A stretch of 64,000 nt of DNA from JAJKIP01 sp037200685. GTDB taxonomy: Bacteria; Bacteroidota; Bacteroidia; Chitinophagales; Chitinophagaceae. Below are positions 9,452 through 20,578 of the stretch, in pieces. Location: contig JBBCIG010000007.1 in assembly GCA_037200685.1 (NCBI GenBank), positions 1 through 64,000 of the forward strand. The letters are read 5' to 3'. Each line of letters begins with the position of its first letter. Position 1 is the stretch's first letter. The position numbers and the translations under genes are program-made. The notes beneath the pieces were generated by a model. That model was not told where the DNA came from and made no database searches. It worked only from the letters and a program-made list of their open reading frames with translations.

Positions 9452-9742
9452 GTTTTTTGTTTTTAATACTGATTCAAAATTGAATCTGTATGAATAATTT
9501 CAAAGCACATGCCATCGTGCCAAAAAGAGAGAAAAGAATAGTTAAAGGGAATCAACATGCATGGTGTTCATCAAAGCAAATTCAATCGCAGTATGCATTT
9601 GAGGTCATTGTTATTTAATGTTAATGGAAATGATTTCAACCTGGAAAAGTAAAATCAAGTCGAACACAGAATGTTGTCTTTGTTAATTAAAAGAAAGATT
9701 TATTGTATGATTAAACTTAAATCAAATGCTATGTTCGTGATG

Positions 9743-10022
9743 GGCGGAACAAAGTTCCGCCCTCCTGGTAAACAGAACTCTGTTCCGTTCATGGTAAAAT
9801 TAAACTCCGTTCTGTTTTAAAATCTTTAACTACAAATAATCGACTCCCTATAATATTAGTAGCCGGAACAGAGTTCCGCCCTCCGGTAAAACGGAACTCT
9901 GTTCCGTTTCATAGAAAAGCTGAACTCTGTTTATCTATCAAGAAAACGAAACGCTGTTTCGTTCTTTTAACTACAAATAATCGAATCTTCTATAATATTA
10001 ATAGGCGGAACAGAGTTCCGCC
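9743..10022. repeat. Palindrome array: GGAAC-N3-GTTCC dyads in tandem ~142-bp units
   Basis: Three copies of the GC-rich dyad GGCGGAACAGAGTTCCGCC (9743-9761, 9863-9880, 10004-10022) alternate with the same dyad in inverted form (CGGAACTCTGTTCCG near 9892-9906) and degenerate versions (ACGAAACGCTGTTTCGT). TTTAACTACAAATAATCGA recurs at 9825-9843 and 9966-9984, giving a 141-142 bp period. The array occupies most of the 655-bp divergent region between the DUF4476 and alpha-2-macroglobulin genes. The remainder (9452-9740) is AT-rich with nothing recognised. Confidence 0.75.
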
Positions 10023-10106
10023 CTCCTTTTATGAAATCCTCAACGATTCCGCATCCTATCGCAACATAATATCATTTATCTTGTAAAGGATTTTAACTAA
10101 TTAACT

Positions 10107-13100
10107 ATGAAACGATTCACTACAGGCCTTCTTTTAACCGGAATCCTCAGTTTATTCATTATGAACGCTAACAGCCAGGTTATAAAAACCTACGAAAAGG
10201 AATGGAAGAAAGTTGAAGACTTTGTTAAAAAAAACCTTCCGCAATCTGCCCTGACCGAAGTAAAGAATATATACACACTGGCCAAAAAGAAGGCCAGGAT
10301 GCCCAGGTCATCAAATCATTAGTATATATAGCCGGGTTCCAACAGGAAACCCGCGAAGACAACGAAGTCTTTTCCATTAAAGAAATTGAAAAAGAAATAA
10401 GCGGCAGTAAAGAACCAGTTAGTGCTGTTTTAAACAGTTTGTTGGGAGAGATGTATTGGAACTATTACCAGCAATACCGCTGGCAATTATATAACAGGAC
10501 ACAGACAACTGAATTTAAAAAAGAAGATATCGCTACATGGACGGCTGAAGATTTTCATAAAAAGATAAGCGACTTATACATCGCTTCTTTAAAAAATGAA
10601 AAACTGCTGCAGCAAACAAAGCTCGAGCCATTTGATGCCATTATTATAAAAGGAATTGTCCGTCACCTCCGCCCCACTCTATTTGATTTACTGGCCAATC
10701 GTGCATTGGCTTATTTTGAAAATGATGAAAGGGATATCGCCAAACCGGCTTATGCTTTTGAAATCAACCAGGCAGCGGCATTTGATCCAACTACGGATTT
10801 CATAACAAGAAAATTTGTTACCAAAGATTCTCTATCACTCCAGCATAAGGCATTGTTGATTTATCAGTCGCTGATCGCTTTTCACATAAAAGATGCTAAA
10901 CCCGATGCATTAATAGACGCCGATCTTCAACGGATTGAATTTGTAAAAAACAAATCCGTACACCCGGATAAAGATCAATTATATTTTACTTCACTTAACC
11001 ATATTGCTAACCAATATGGAAATTTACCGGCTGCCGCACAGGCATGGTATTTTATCGCCAGTTACTATGAAGAAAAAGCTACTGCTTATAAACCATACGG
11101 TGATTCCACTCATCGTCTAAGCCGCATTAAAGCAAAAGAAATATGCGAAAAGGTATTGGCACAGAAAGATTCTTCCGAAGGAAAAATCAATTGTTACAAT
11201 TTATTAAACCAGGTCAATAGTCAATCACTTCAATTTAGTTTAGAAAAAGTAAATGTGCCCGGCCAGCCATTCAGGACATTGGTAGAATACAGGAATTTTA
11301 ACCGTCTTTACTTACGAATAATAAAATCGGACGAGAATTTAAAGAAGCAGATGGAAGATCAGTACGGGGATAAATACTGGTCGTCCATTATCGCCGCAAA
11401 ACCGGCAAGAAGCTGGGAGCAGCCTTTGGTCAATCCAGGTGATCTGCTGGAACATAAAACGGAAATAAAGATAGATGCATTACCAGCAGGCGAATACCTG
11501 CTGGTGGCTGGCAATGACAAAGATTTTTCGGGAAAGAAAACTATTCTTGGCGCCCGTCTCTTTTACGTTTCTAATATCAGCTACGTGAACAATGATAAAG
11601 ATTTTTTTGTACTAGACCGTGACAATGGTCAGCCCCTGGCCAAAGCAGCCGTTCAGGTATGGGAAAATAAATATGATTTTAATACCCGCAAATACATCAA
11701 AACAAAGTCAGGCCAGTATACGACTGATGCCAATGGGTTTTTCAAATTGCAGAGGAAAACAGCCGAGCCCAACCAATATAGCAACTATGCTTATTTGCTG
11801 GATATCACTTATAATAACAATAAGCTTTCCATGGATGATGTAATCAATGATTATTACTATTACAGGGATAACAGCGCTGAAAAAAAAGCAGTCAATTCGA
11901 TTTTCCTGTTCACGGACAGAAGTATCTATCGTCCTTCACAAACAATATATTTTAAAGGGATCGCTTTATATAAAATCGCCGCAGAGAAAAAAACGGAAGT
12001 GCTAAACAACTATGAAACTACCGTTTATCTCCGTGATGCCAATTACCAGGATGTCGACTCCTTGAAATTAAAAACAAATGAATTCGGTTCTTTCTCCGGC
12101 AAATTTCAACTGCCTGCAACAGGATTAAATGGCGTGTTTTCTATTTATACAAAAAAAGATAATGCCAATATTTCTATCCGAGTCGAAGAATACAAACGGC
12201 CGAAGTTTTATGTGGACTATGAGCCTGTAAAAGGAACATATAAAGTAAACGACCAGGTAAAGATTACTGGTGTTGCGAAAGCGTATGCTGGTAATAATAT
12301 TGATGGCGCTACTGTAAAATACCGGGTGGTGAGACAACCGAGATTTCTTTATCCCTGGCTTTTCAAACGCTGGTGGCAACCGCCATCCGAAGAAATGGAA
12401 ATCACACATGGAGAAATAAAGACAGACGAGAACGGTAAGTTTATCATCGAATTCACTGCCATTCCCGACCTGAAGATTGAAAAAAAGTTTGAACCGGTGT
12501 TTGATTATACGGTTTATGCGGATGTAACAGATATTAATGGTGAAACAAGAAGCGGTGAACAATCCGTTTCGGTCAGCTATAAAGCTTTACTTATAAAAAC
12601 AACTATTCCTGCTGTATTACCTGTGGACAGTTTAAAAACACTTTCTATCCGTACTGAAAACATGAGCGGTGAATTTGAACCTGCAACGGTAAAAGTGGTT
12701 ATTACTAAATTGAAAGAAGAAAAAAGATTGATCAGGGAACGTTTTTGGGAAAGGCCTGATCAATTTGTGATGAACAAAGAAGAGTACGTTAAAAACTTCC
12801 CGTATGATGAATATGATAATGAAACGGATCAGACGAGCTGGGAAAAAGGAGGGGTTGTTTTTGAGCGGACTGACTCTGTAAATGCTAATTCAGAATTTGG
12901 AATTATGAATTCAGAATTTAAACCTGGTTTTTATATAATTGAAGTTTCAACAACAGATAAGAACGGTGAAGAAGTAAAAGATATAAAATATATAGAACTC
13001 TATAACGAAAAAAGCAACCAGCTTTCCAAACCGGAATATCTCTGGACACAAAATGCTAAACCAATCGAACCGGGAGAAACGACTTCTGTTAAGCTGGGAA

Positions 13101-16100
13101 CAGCAGCAGATAATCTATTTGTAGTACAGACATTGGATAAAGGCGCAGATATTGATCAACGGTCATCGGCCAACTACTCCTTTATAAAATTATCCAATGA
13201 AAAACGTTCTTTTGATTTCTCTGCAACGGAAGCGGATCGTGGTGGCTATGGTGTTGGTTGGATGTTTGTAAAAAACAACCGCATCTACCAATACAGCCAA
13301 ACGATTATTGTCCCATGGACGAATAAAGATCTGACGATTGAGTATGCTACATACAGGGATAAAACATTGCCCGGCAGCGAAGAAAAATGGAAACTGAAAA
13401 TAAGCGGTTACAAAAATGAAAAGGTAGCGTCGGAAATGCTGGCAAGTATGTATGATGCCTCACTGGATCAATTTTCTCAGCACAGATGGAATGAACCTTA
13501 TATATGGCCATCTTATTACAATAATCGTAGCTGGAATGGGAGTTTTAATTTCTTGAAGATAGAAGCGGTTATAAAAGAAAGAGAGGAAGCAATCTACAAA
13601 CCGCTGGATAAACAATATGATTATTTATTAGGTCACCAACCTGTTAATAATTCTTTAGCAGGTGGAAGATCTATACGAATGAAAGGCAATGCAAATTTTG
13701 ACAACGCTGAAATGGCGCAATCAAAAGGACTAATTGGAGATGTTCTTATGAAAATACCTAGTGTCCAAGTCGGAAATGATGAGCATATTATAAAGCGTGA
13801 AGTAAAAACAACCCCAGGAGAAATCTTTATCAATGGTGATTTTGCAAAAAAAGAAGAAGCTACTACTCAACAAAGCCCTGAAGTTCAAATCCGCAAAAAC
13901 TTCAACGAAACAGCTTTCTTCTTTCCAGATTTAAAGACCGATAGCGAGGGTAATATTGAATTTTCTTTTATGCTGCCGGAAGCATTGACCAAATGGAAAT
14001 TCCAGGCGTTGGCACATACAAAAGGTTTGGCGTTTGGTTACAGCAGTAAAGAAATCGTTACGCAAAAGCAATTAATGGTGCAGCCAAATGCGCCACGGTT
14101 TTTGAGAGAAGGCGATAAAATGGAATTCAGTTCCAAGATCGTGAACCTTTCCGAAAAAGAATTAAAGGGACAGGCTGAATTGCAGCTACTGGATGCGGCT
14201 ACCAATCAACCTGTAAACGATTTGTTTAAGAATACTAATTACACAAAATCATTTACAGTAGCAGCGGGACAAAGCAGCGCAGTGGTATTCCCGATAGAAA
14301 TTCCTTACCAGTTCAACAAGGCATTGGTATGGAGAATTGTTGCAAAGGCTCCCCTCTCCACCAGTGGAGAGGGCAAGGGTGAGGTTAGCGATGGTGAAGA
14401 AAACGCACTGCCGGTTCTTACCAACCGTATGCTGGTAACAGAAACAATGCCATTGAACATGCGGGGCACTGCTACAAAGAATTTCAAATTTGATAAATTA
14501 TTAAACTCCGCTAGTTCTAAAACCTTACAGAATTATGCATTGACGGTTGAATACACTTCCAACCCGGCATGGTATGCCGTGCAGGCTTTGCCTTACCTGA
14601 TGGAATATCCTTATGAATGTGCGGAACAAACATGGAACAGGTATTATGCGAATTCGCTGGCGACGTTTATAGCCAACTCATCGCCCCGTATCAAACAGGT
14701 ATTTGAACAATGGAAGATCAGGGACACTGCCGCCTTGATGAGTAACCTGCAAAAGAACCAGGAACTGAAGGCAGTATTACTGGAAGAAACACCGTGGGTG
14801 TTACAGGCAAAAAGTGAAAGTGAACAGAAGAAGAATATCGCCTTGCTGTTTGACATGATCCGTATGAGCAATGAACTGAATAGTTCTTATGAAAAACTGA
14901 AACAAATGCAAAGCGAAAATGGTGGCTTTGTCTGGTTTAAAGGTGGACCGGATGACCGCTACATCACCCAATATATTATCACGGGTATCGGGCATTTGAA
15001 AAAATTAAAAGGCATTGCCGGCGGACAGGATGATAAGTTGAAACAAATCCTTTCAGAAGCTATCCCCTATCTTGATAAAAGAATAAAAGAGGATTACGAT
15101 AACCTGGTTAAATATAAAACCGACCTGAAGAAATATACACCAGGCTATAGCGCTGTTCAATATTTATATATGCGCAGTTTTTTCCCGGAATATAAAATAC
15201 CCGCTGCGTCTCAAACAGCTTACAATTATTTCAGAACACGCAGTCAATTGACATGGACGCAACAAAACAAATACATGCAGGGCATGATCATCCTTGCATT
15301 GGGAAGAACGGGCGATGTGCAAACTCCTGTTGCCATTCTGAAATCATTGAAAGAAACATCCATCAATAATGAAGAGTTGGGTATGTACTGGAAAGATGCA
15401 AGCCGCGGCTGGTGGTGGTATGAAGCCCCGATTGAAAGGCAATCATTATTGATTGAAGCCTTCCAGGAAATAGGTAAAGACACAAAAACTGTTGATGACC
15501 TGAAAACATGGTTGTTGAAAAATAAACAAACCAATCGCTGGGAATCAACAAAGGCAACAGCGGAAGCTTGCTATGCTTTGTTATTACAGGGTACGCAATG
15601 GTTAGCCAGCGACCAGGTTGTTCAGATACAGTGGGGAACTACAACTATCAGCTCTTCTGATAATAAACAAGAAGCAGGGACTGGTTATTTTAAAAAGACA
15701 ATTGAAGGAACCAATATTAATCCTCAAATGGGAAATATAAATGTCAGCCTCACCCCTAACCCCTCTCCTGGCGGAGAGGGGAACACGAGTTCCTCTTGGG
15801 GTGGTGTTTACTGGCAATACTTTGAAGACCTGGATAAAATAACTACTGCTGCTACCCCACTTAGCTTGGTTAAAAAATTATTTATTGAAAAAAATACAGA
15901 CCGCGGGCCGGTGCTCACGCCGGTAAACGAAGGCGACGTATTAAAAGTGGGCGATAAGATCAAAGTGAGAATTGAATTAAGAGTTGACCGGGAAATGGAA
16001 TATGTGCACATGAAAGATATGCGGGCTTCGGCGCTGGAACCGACAAATGTGCTGAGCAGTTATAAATGGCAGGATGGCTTAGGCTATTATGAAAGCACTA

Positions 16101-16276
16101 AAGATGCCAGCACGAATTTCTTTTTCAGTTCTCTGCGCAAAGGAACTTATGTTTTTGAATATCCTTTGTTTGTGACACATACCGGCAATTTCAGCAATGG
16201 AGTAACAACGATACAATGTATGTATGCGCCGGAGTTTACGTCACATTCTGAAGGAGTACGGATTACAGTCAAGTAA
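10107..16276 (+). CDS. Alpha-2-macroglobulin family protein with thioester (one frameshift near the N-terminus)
   Basis: A very large secreted protease-trapping protein. In Bacteroidota these are envelope-located and thought to entrap host or competitor proteases. The first 60 residues (signal peptide ending MNANSQ, then VIKTYEKEWKKVEDFVKKNL) are in one frame, and the rest (from 10325 on) in another. Adding one A to the A-run at 10283-10290 joins them as YTLAKKEGQDAQVIKSL. The main frame then runs for more than 1,940 residues: MG-type beta domains, the A2M family segment (FFFPDLKTDSEGNIEFSF), and the thioester motif CAEQ (Cys codon at 14618-14620) with a following alpha-alpha toroid ending near 15600. 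The product would be about 2,055 residues. Three short repeat-derived peptide insertions are listed separately. Confidence 0.85.
12887..12919 (+). repeat. AATTCAGAATTT direct repeat inside the A2M coding frame
   Basis: AATTCAGAATTT occurs at 12887-12898 and 12908-12919, and encodes NSEFGIMNSEF. The same AATTCTGAATTC-like string is a common intergenic filler in Bacteroidota, so it reads as an in-frame insertion. Confidence 0.55.
14349..14384 (+). repeat. In-frame CTCTCC/GGAGAG palindromic repeat inside A2M
   Basis: CCCCTCTCCACCAGTGGAGA followed by GGGCAAGGGTGAGG encodes APLSTSGEGKGE. It is related to the module-B hairpins seen between genes here (23.67, 33.14, 43.18 and 61.76 kb). Confidence 0.7.
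15748..15781 (+). repeat. Second in-frame CTCTCC/GGAGAG repeat inside A2M
   Basis: CCTCACCCCTAACCCCTCTC followed by CTGGCGGAGAGGGG encodes SLTPNPSPGGEGN, a peptide well known as the translation of a widespread bacterial palindromic repeat. It interrupts an otherwise conserved stretch before WGGVYWQYFEDL. Confidence 0.75.
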
Positions 16277-16298
16277 TTAATATTCAAGATGATTTTGA

Positions 16299-16327
16299 TT
16301 GTGCCACGGTTTTGAACCGTGGCACAA
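16299..16327 (+). terminator. REP-like hairpin / probable terminator of A2M
   Basis: A 13-bp perfect stem (TTGTGCCACGGTT, AACCGTGGCACAA) with a TTG loop, followed after a few bases by TATTTTT. It resembles REP palindromes of the phylum (CCACGGTT...AACCGTGG) and could do both jobs. Confidence 0.65.
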
Positions 16328-16340
16328 GTATTTTTGCAAT

Positions 16341-17417
16341 ATGCAAACTGAATTCCTGGTTATTGGACAAGGCATCTCCGGCACTTTTCTTTCTTATTAT
16401 TTACAAAAGCAAAACAAAAACTTTATTGTTATTGATAATAATGAAAAAAAATCGCCATCAAGAATAGCTGCAGGTATTATTAATCCGGTAACCGGCAGAA
16501 GAATGGTGACTGTATGGATGGCCGAAGAAGTAATCCCTTTTGCATGGGATGCTTACCAGGAAATAGGAACTGCACTAAGCACTCCTGCAATCCATCATAA
16601 AAATATTCTTGATTTTTTTCCCAATCCTTTTATGCGGGAAAGTTTTCTGCAAAGAATAGAGGAAGGCAATCAATACATTCATACTTACCCGGAGCAGAAT
16701 CATTTCAATACATTTTTAAATTATGAATTTGGTTGTGGAGAGATCAGGCCGGTATATATCGCTAACATGGAATCATTGCTTCCCGCTTGGCGAAAGGAAT
16801 TGAAAAGCAAACAACTGCTTGTTGAAGATGATTTTGATATTAATGAACTGAAAGTTCTTGTTGATAAAATTCAATACAAAGACATTACAGCGCAGAAAAT
16901 TATTTTTTGCGATGGTGCGGGAAGTTTTGAAAGTCAATTTTTCAAACAACTTCCTTTTGCGCCGAATAAAGGAGAAGCGTTGATTGTTGAAATACCCGAC
17001 TTACCTGACCAGCACGTTTATAAAAAATCAATGCTCTTGGTGCCGATGAATGAAAAGGATATTTTTTGGGTGGGATCTAATTACCTGTGGGATTTTGATG
17101 ATGCTGACCCTACTGAGGCATTCAGGAAAAGTACAGAGCAGGTATTGAAAGAATGGTTGAAAATTCCTTTTAAAATACTGGAGCATCGTTCGGGTGTTCG
17201 GCCGGCTACATTGGAAAGAAGGCCATTTGTGGGTATGCATCCTCATTTTCCCAATATTGGTATACTCAATGGTATGGGGACGAAAGGTTGTTCGCTGGCC
17301 CCTTTCTTTGCAAAGCAATTAGCCGCTCATTTATGTAGTGATGGAATAATTACACCTGAAGCTGATGTGGCAAGGTTTAAGAAGTTCTGCAACGATGAAA
17401 CCCTTGTCCAGTGCTGA
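16341..17417 (+). CDS. FAD-dependent oxidoreductase, DAO family
   Basis: A 358-residue flavoprotein of the D-amino-acid oxidase superfamily. The N-terminal dinucleotide-binding motif VIGQGISGTFLSYYL (residues about 7-21) is followed by a second-strand acidic region and SRIAAGIINPVTGRRM, which resembles the FAD-binding segment of the DAO/MnmC C-terminal type. A C-terminal GTKGCSLAPFFA motif fits the FAD-contact region. The ATG at 16341 starts MQTEFLVIGQG; the earlier in-frame ATG lies inside the upstream hairpin and was not used. It may oxidise an amine, but the substrate cannot be assigned. Confidence 0.85.
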   Translation: MQTEFLVIGQGISGTFLSYYLQKQNKNFIVIDNNEKKSPSRIAAGIINPVTGRRMVTVWMAEEVIPFAWDAYQEIGTALSTPAIHHKNILDFFPNPFMRESFLQRIEEGNQYIHTYPEQNHFNTFLNYEFGCGEIRPVYIANMESLLPAWRKELKSKQLLVEDDFDINELKVLVDKIQYKDITAQKIIFCDGAGSFESQFFKQLPFAPNKGEALIVEIPDLPDQHVYKKSMLLVPMNEKDIFWVGSNYLWDFDDADPTEAFRKSTEQVLKEWLKIPFKILEHRSGVRPATLERRPFVGMHPHFPNIGILNGMGTKGCSLAPFFAKQLAAHLCSDGIITPEADVARFKKFCNDETLVQC

Positions 17418-17518
17418 GTAATTATTATTACAGAGTCCTCATGCTGATTAGCGAACAGTACATTAAAAAAATGATCCGAAGGGATCAAATATTTATAGAA
17501 AATGTTTATTGATCCGTT

Positions 17519-17583
17519 CGACCCCTTCGGGGTCGTATGTTCATTGTTGGTATTTTCTATAAACATATAACTCCTTCGGAGTT
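17519..17583. repeat. Pair of intergenic palindromes
   Basis: CGACCCCTTCGGGGTCG (17519-17535) and AACTCCTTCGGAGTT (17569-17583) are two perfect TTCG-loop hairpins, separated by TATTTTCTATAAACAT. They lie in the 536-bp gap between the oxidoreductase and the M90 peptidase. Such pairs recur between genes in Bacteroidota. Confidence 0.65.
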
Positions 17584-17652
17584 AAAAATCTTATTGTTAT
17601 AAATACCTATTCCCCTACAAAAATCGATATTGTTCCGACAAAGTCGGAATCT

Positions 17653-17854
17653 TCGACAATGCTCAGTAGTCCCGATAGCTATCGGGATACAGAACGTTGA
17701 AGAGTGCGACCCTTCGGCTTCGCTCAAAGTAATCCCGATAACTATCGGGAGCAACGCCCCGACAAACATCGGGGTCTTCGACAATTGCTGAATAAAGAAC
17801 AGAAAGATGAACGGAGCGTCGCAACAGGCGATGCTAGTAGCACCACAGTTGGGC
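17653..17854 (-). repeat. Interspersed repeat, module A, locus 4 (degraded plus full copy)
   Basis: The full minus-orientation copy is 17785-17854 (TTGCTGAATAAAGAACAG ... GCGTCGCAACAGGCG ... CACAGTTGGGCTT). A partial copy precedes it from 17653. CCCGATAGCTATCGGGA (17672-17688), CCCGATAACTATCGGGA and CCCCGACAAACATCGGGG are inserted hairpins. No gene is called here. Confidence 0.75.
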
Positions 17855-17953
17855 TTATAAAATCAATGAAATTGTTAGGTCATGCAACGGCCAGTATTCG
17901 TTTTTTCTTTTGCTGAAGAATGAAACGACAATGATAGATAATTAAAATTGTAA

Positions 17954-18733
17954 TCATGGTGCGGATTTTAGTAATTTATTTTTTGTCATGGGATCCTGGT
18001 TCAATACCCGGCGTAAGGCTTCATACAATTCGGGCATGTTTTCTTTCAAGCCTTTGGGGTTGCAAAAAAATGCTTCAGCGCTGACAGCCCAAAACTCATG
18101 GAGGTTGCTGAAGGCATAGCTGCGCAAATAACTCTGGCGCTTCGTAATCACATCAGCTAGTATCGGCCCTGTGCTGTTAGAAAATTTTTCGTAATTGAGC
18201 CGGAAGTGAGAATCGAAACCGTATTGCGCAAAGAAATTATTATATAATAATGCATGCGCCATTTCGTGAACGGCTACATTAATATTATCCGTGTTGTTGG
18301 AATAACCATACAGGAAATGCTTCCATGAAAGATAAATTCCATCGGGGGCTACATGGCCGATGTACAACTCATCATCGTTATCAATGTGATACGCATCGGC
18401 GAGAATATAAATGTCTTTGAAGTAAGAAATTTGGTAATCATCAAGCCCAAATGTGATCTGCACCGCGGATGCGCTGACAAGAATAGCTGTGTCCTCATTA
18501 TTTTCCAGGCCGATGTAATGAAATTTTTTCAGCAATCGAAACTGGTGTGTACGTTTTACAAACCGCCTTTTCAAATCAGGAGAAAGATCATTGAAATAAG
18601 AAAAAAGGCTGCCGATAAGAAAAGAATAATTGTTGAAAGTTGACTCGCTAATTTCTACTTCAGCCAATGGTGGAGCAGGCGCAGGCGCGGCGGTAGTAAA
18701 CAATCCATTTAATTTTCTAAGTAGGGGGTGCAT
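17954..18733 (-). CDS. MtfA-like zinc-dependent peptidase (M90)
   Basis: A 259-residue cytoplasmic-type peptidase related to MtfA, which in E. coli modulates glucose uptake through the Mlc repressor. The zinc motif HEMAHALLYN lies near residues 155-164, with the downstream family segment SNLHEFWAVSAEAFFCNP, whose Glu is the usual third ligand. The length is normal for MtfA (about 260). The N-terminus has a Pro/Ala-rich stretch after LRKLNGLF. No Mlc or PTS gene is nearby, so the physiological link is unknown. Confidence 0.88.
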   Translation of the reverse strand: MHPLLRKLNGLFTTAAPAPAPPLAEVEISESTFNNYSFLIGSLFSYFNDLSPDLKRRFVKRTHQFRLLKKFHYIGLENNEDTAILVSASAVQITFGLDDYQISYFKDIYILADAYHIDNDDELYIGHVAPDGIYLSWKHFLYGYSNNTDNINVAVHEMAHALLYNNFFAQYGFDSHFRLNYEKFSNSTGPILADVITKRQSYLRSYAFSNLHEFWAVSAEAFFCNPKGLKENMPELYEALRRVLNQDPMTKNKLLKSAP

Positions 18734-18903
18734 AGAGTCCAGATTGCACTCTAAATATATGTTGCGAAGTTTCGATTTGCAAACATTTCGCCGTTATTTA
18801 CCGACGTAATTTTACGAATGATATTAAGATTGCAGAAATGTGTTGAGCAATTTGCTGACTATGAAGATGCTGCTGTTGTTGTCAAAAAATTGTCACGTAA
18901 AAA

Positions 18904-19238
18904 TTAATTCGGCTGGGCGGTAGCCATCTTCAATTTTTTATTAATACGAAAAGTAAGTGTGTCAATATAGAGACGAAAAGCGCAGAGCACACAAAGAACA
19001 GGCTTGGTAGCACGGAAGCTATCATTGTGCTGGAAAAACGGTGACCAATGCCGGGCAATAAATAACCAATAAAAATAGCGCCGGCGATCAGCCAGTAATT
19101 TGGAAGAATAAATGCGAGTATGAGTAAAGCAAAAAACAAAGTAGACCCAATGAAATGCAACACCTGGTTGCCCATGCTGCTGTGCGCCTTTAAATATGCA
19201 GGATAAAACGCATTTAGTTCTTTAAAAAAACTTTTCAT
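18904..19238 (-). CDS. Mpo1-like (DUF962) membrane protein (one frameshift)
   Basis: A small integral membrane protein of the Mpo1/YGL010w family; the yeast member is an Fe(II)-dependent dioxygenase acting on 2-hydroxy fatty acids. It starts MKSFFKELNAFYPAYLKAH with the family HFIG motif and two membrane spans. After GHRF the open frame diverges from the family. Adding one base at the A5 run 19034-19038 restores FQHNDSFRATKPVLC and a family-like C-terminus ending at 18904, about 111 residues. Without repair the frame ends at 18930. The upstream in-frame GTG near 19316 belongs to the preceding gene. Confidence 0.7.
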
Positions 19239-20575
19239 ACTGAGTGGTGGCTTTGTGGTGAACTTAAAGATAAGTTTTCTTTCCTTACTATTTTGTGAAA
19301 AGATGTTCCGCCACACAACCTGTTCGTAAACTTACCATGCGGATCATAGTTCATTACCAGCTCTTTAAAATCATTTATTTTTTTATACCGCATTGTAAAA
19401 CGGCCGGCGCCATGCTGAATAATTTACCCCAATGCGGGATAGGATCAAAAGGAGATAACGCTTCTTCAATCAAGGGCAGTAATTTTTTACTTCTTCCCAC
19501 TCCTGTTTCCAGGTGAAATGAAAAGCCACACATCTCTTTTTATAAAATGGGCTCATCCAGAAATCATCAGCAGCGATCGCCCTGATCTCACTAATGAATA
19601 AATGAGGTGAAACTTTTTCGTTTAGTTTTTCAATCGCCATCATTCCTTCATACGCATTTTCAAATGCAACAAAATATTCCGTCTGCAACTCTTTGCCACC
19701 GCTGGGTGTAAAACCCATTTTAAAATGGGGCAGGCGATCGTACCAGCAACCTTCCACATTTAACTGATCAGTACAATTTTCCGCTGAAAAACCAGCCAAC
19801 GGATGCATGTTTTCTGTGGCAGCTTTTGCTCCATAAAATTCTCCCTGCACTTTTAAGGATATACTCTCTCCTGCTTTTGATTTTATCCAGACCTGGCTGA
19901 TGCTTTTGTTTTTCCAATCGGTGAATAAACTAACACTGTAACCGGATGACATGATTTTCTCAAAATTATTTTTCAATTCACTCATCGGCATATTAACGTA
20001 AACGACTTGTTTCATTTTAAAAGATGGCTGCAGCGCTAATGTCATTTTTGTTACAATACCGGCCATTCCCAAATTGACGATTGCCCCGGAAAAACACCTG
20101 CGTCTTTTTCTTTAGAAAGAGAAATAATATCACCTGCCGAATTAACGAAATCAATTGCAACAACAGCAGTGGATAAACTTCCATTGCTTATACCAGAACC
20201 ATGCGTGGCCGTAGCACATGCGCCTGCAATGGAAATATGAGGAAGCGAAGCAAGATTGTGCAAGGCATAACCCTGCTCATCTAAATAAGTGCAGAGCTCC
20301 CCGTATTTAATACCGCCTTCAACCGTCACGGTATGATTTACGTTGTCCAGCGAAATAATCTTATTGAGTTTCGCAGTTGACAACTGGTTGTCTTCACTGT
20401 CTGCGATTGCATTGAATGATGTTTGGTACCTACAGCTCTTATCTTTTTGCTGGCCTTTATAATTTCCTGTAAGTCTGTAATTGTTGCAGGTACAAAAGAT
20501 TAGTAGTGCTATAAGATAAATTGCCTGCCCAATTCGTTCGGGGTTCCTGTGCTGGAGTTTGCAAAGCGGGTGGTT
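19235..20575 (-). pseudogene. D-arabinono-1,4-lactone oxidase-type FAD enzyme (at least five frameshifts)
   Basis: A sugar-lactone oxidase of the ALO/gulonolactone oxidase family with an FAD-binding PCMH domain. Recognisable pieces, in order: TNWAGNLSYSTTNL, ITDLQEIIKASKKIRAVGT, LNKIISLDNVNHTVTVEGGI with HGSGISNGSL (20383-20051), then the ALO domain (20072-19470) with LPHFKMGFTPSGGKELQTEY and FTWKQEWEEV, then HWGKLFSMAPAVLQCG. Joining them needs single bases added near 20494-20497, 20414-20422, 20084-20087, 19483-19488 and 19378-19384, mostly homopolymers. No signal peptide or start codon is seen upstream of KPPALQTPAQEPRTNWAG, so the 5' end is uncertain, as are the last ~25 residues. Either truly decayed or badly sequenced. 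Confidence 0.8.
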
Positions 20576-20578
20576 TGA

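Noticed and set aside
9743..10022. CRISPR-like array
   Set aside because: Units are palindromic in alternating orientation and their spacers are similar, unlike CRISPR; no cas genes.
19238..19316. N-terminal extension of the Mpo1-like protein
   Set aside because: These 26 codons read MWRNIFSQNSK..., which resembles the C-terminal end of the lactone oxidase family, not an Mpo1 N-terminus.
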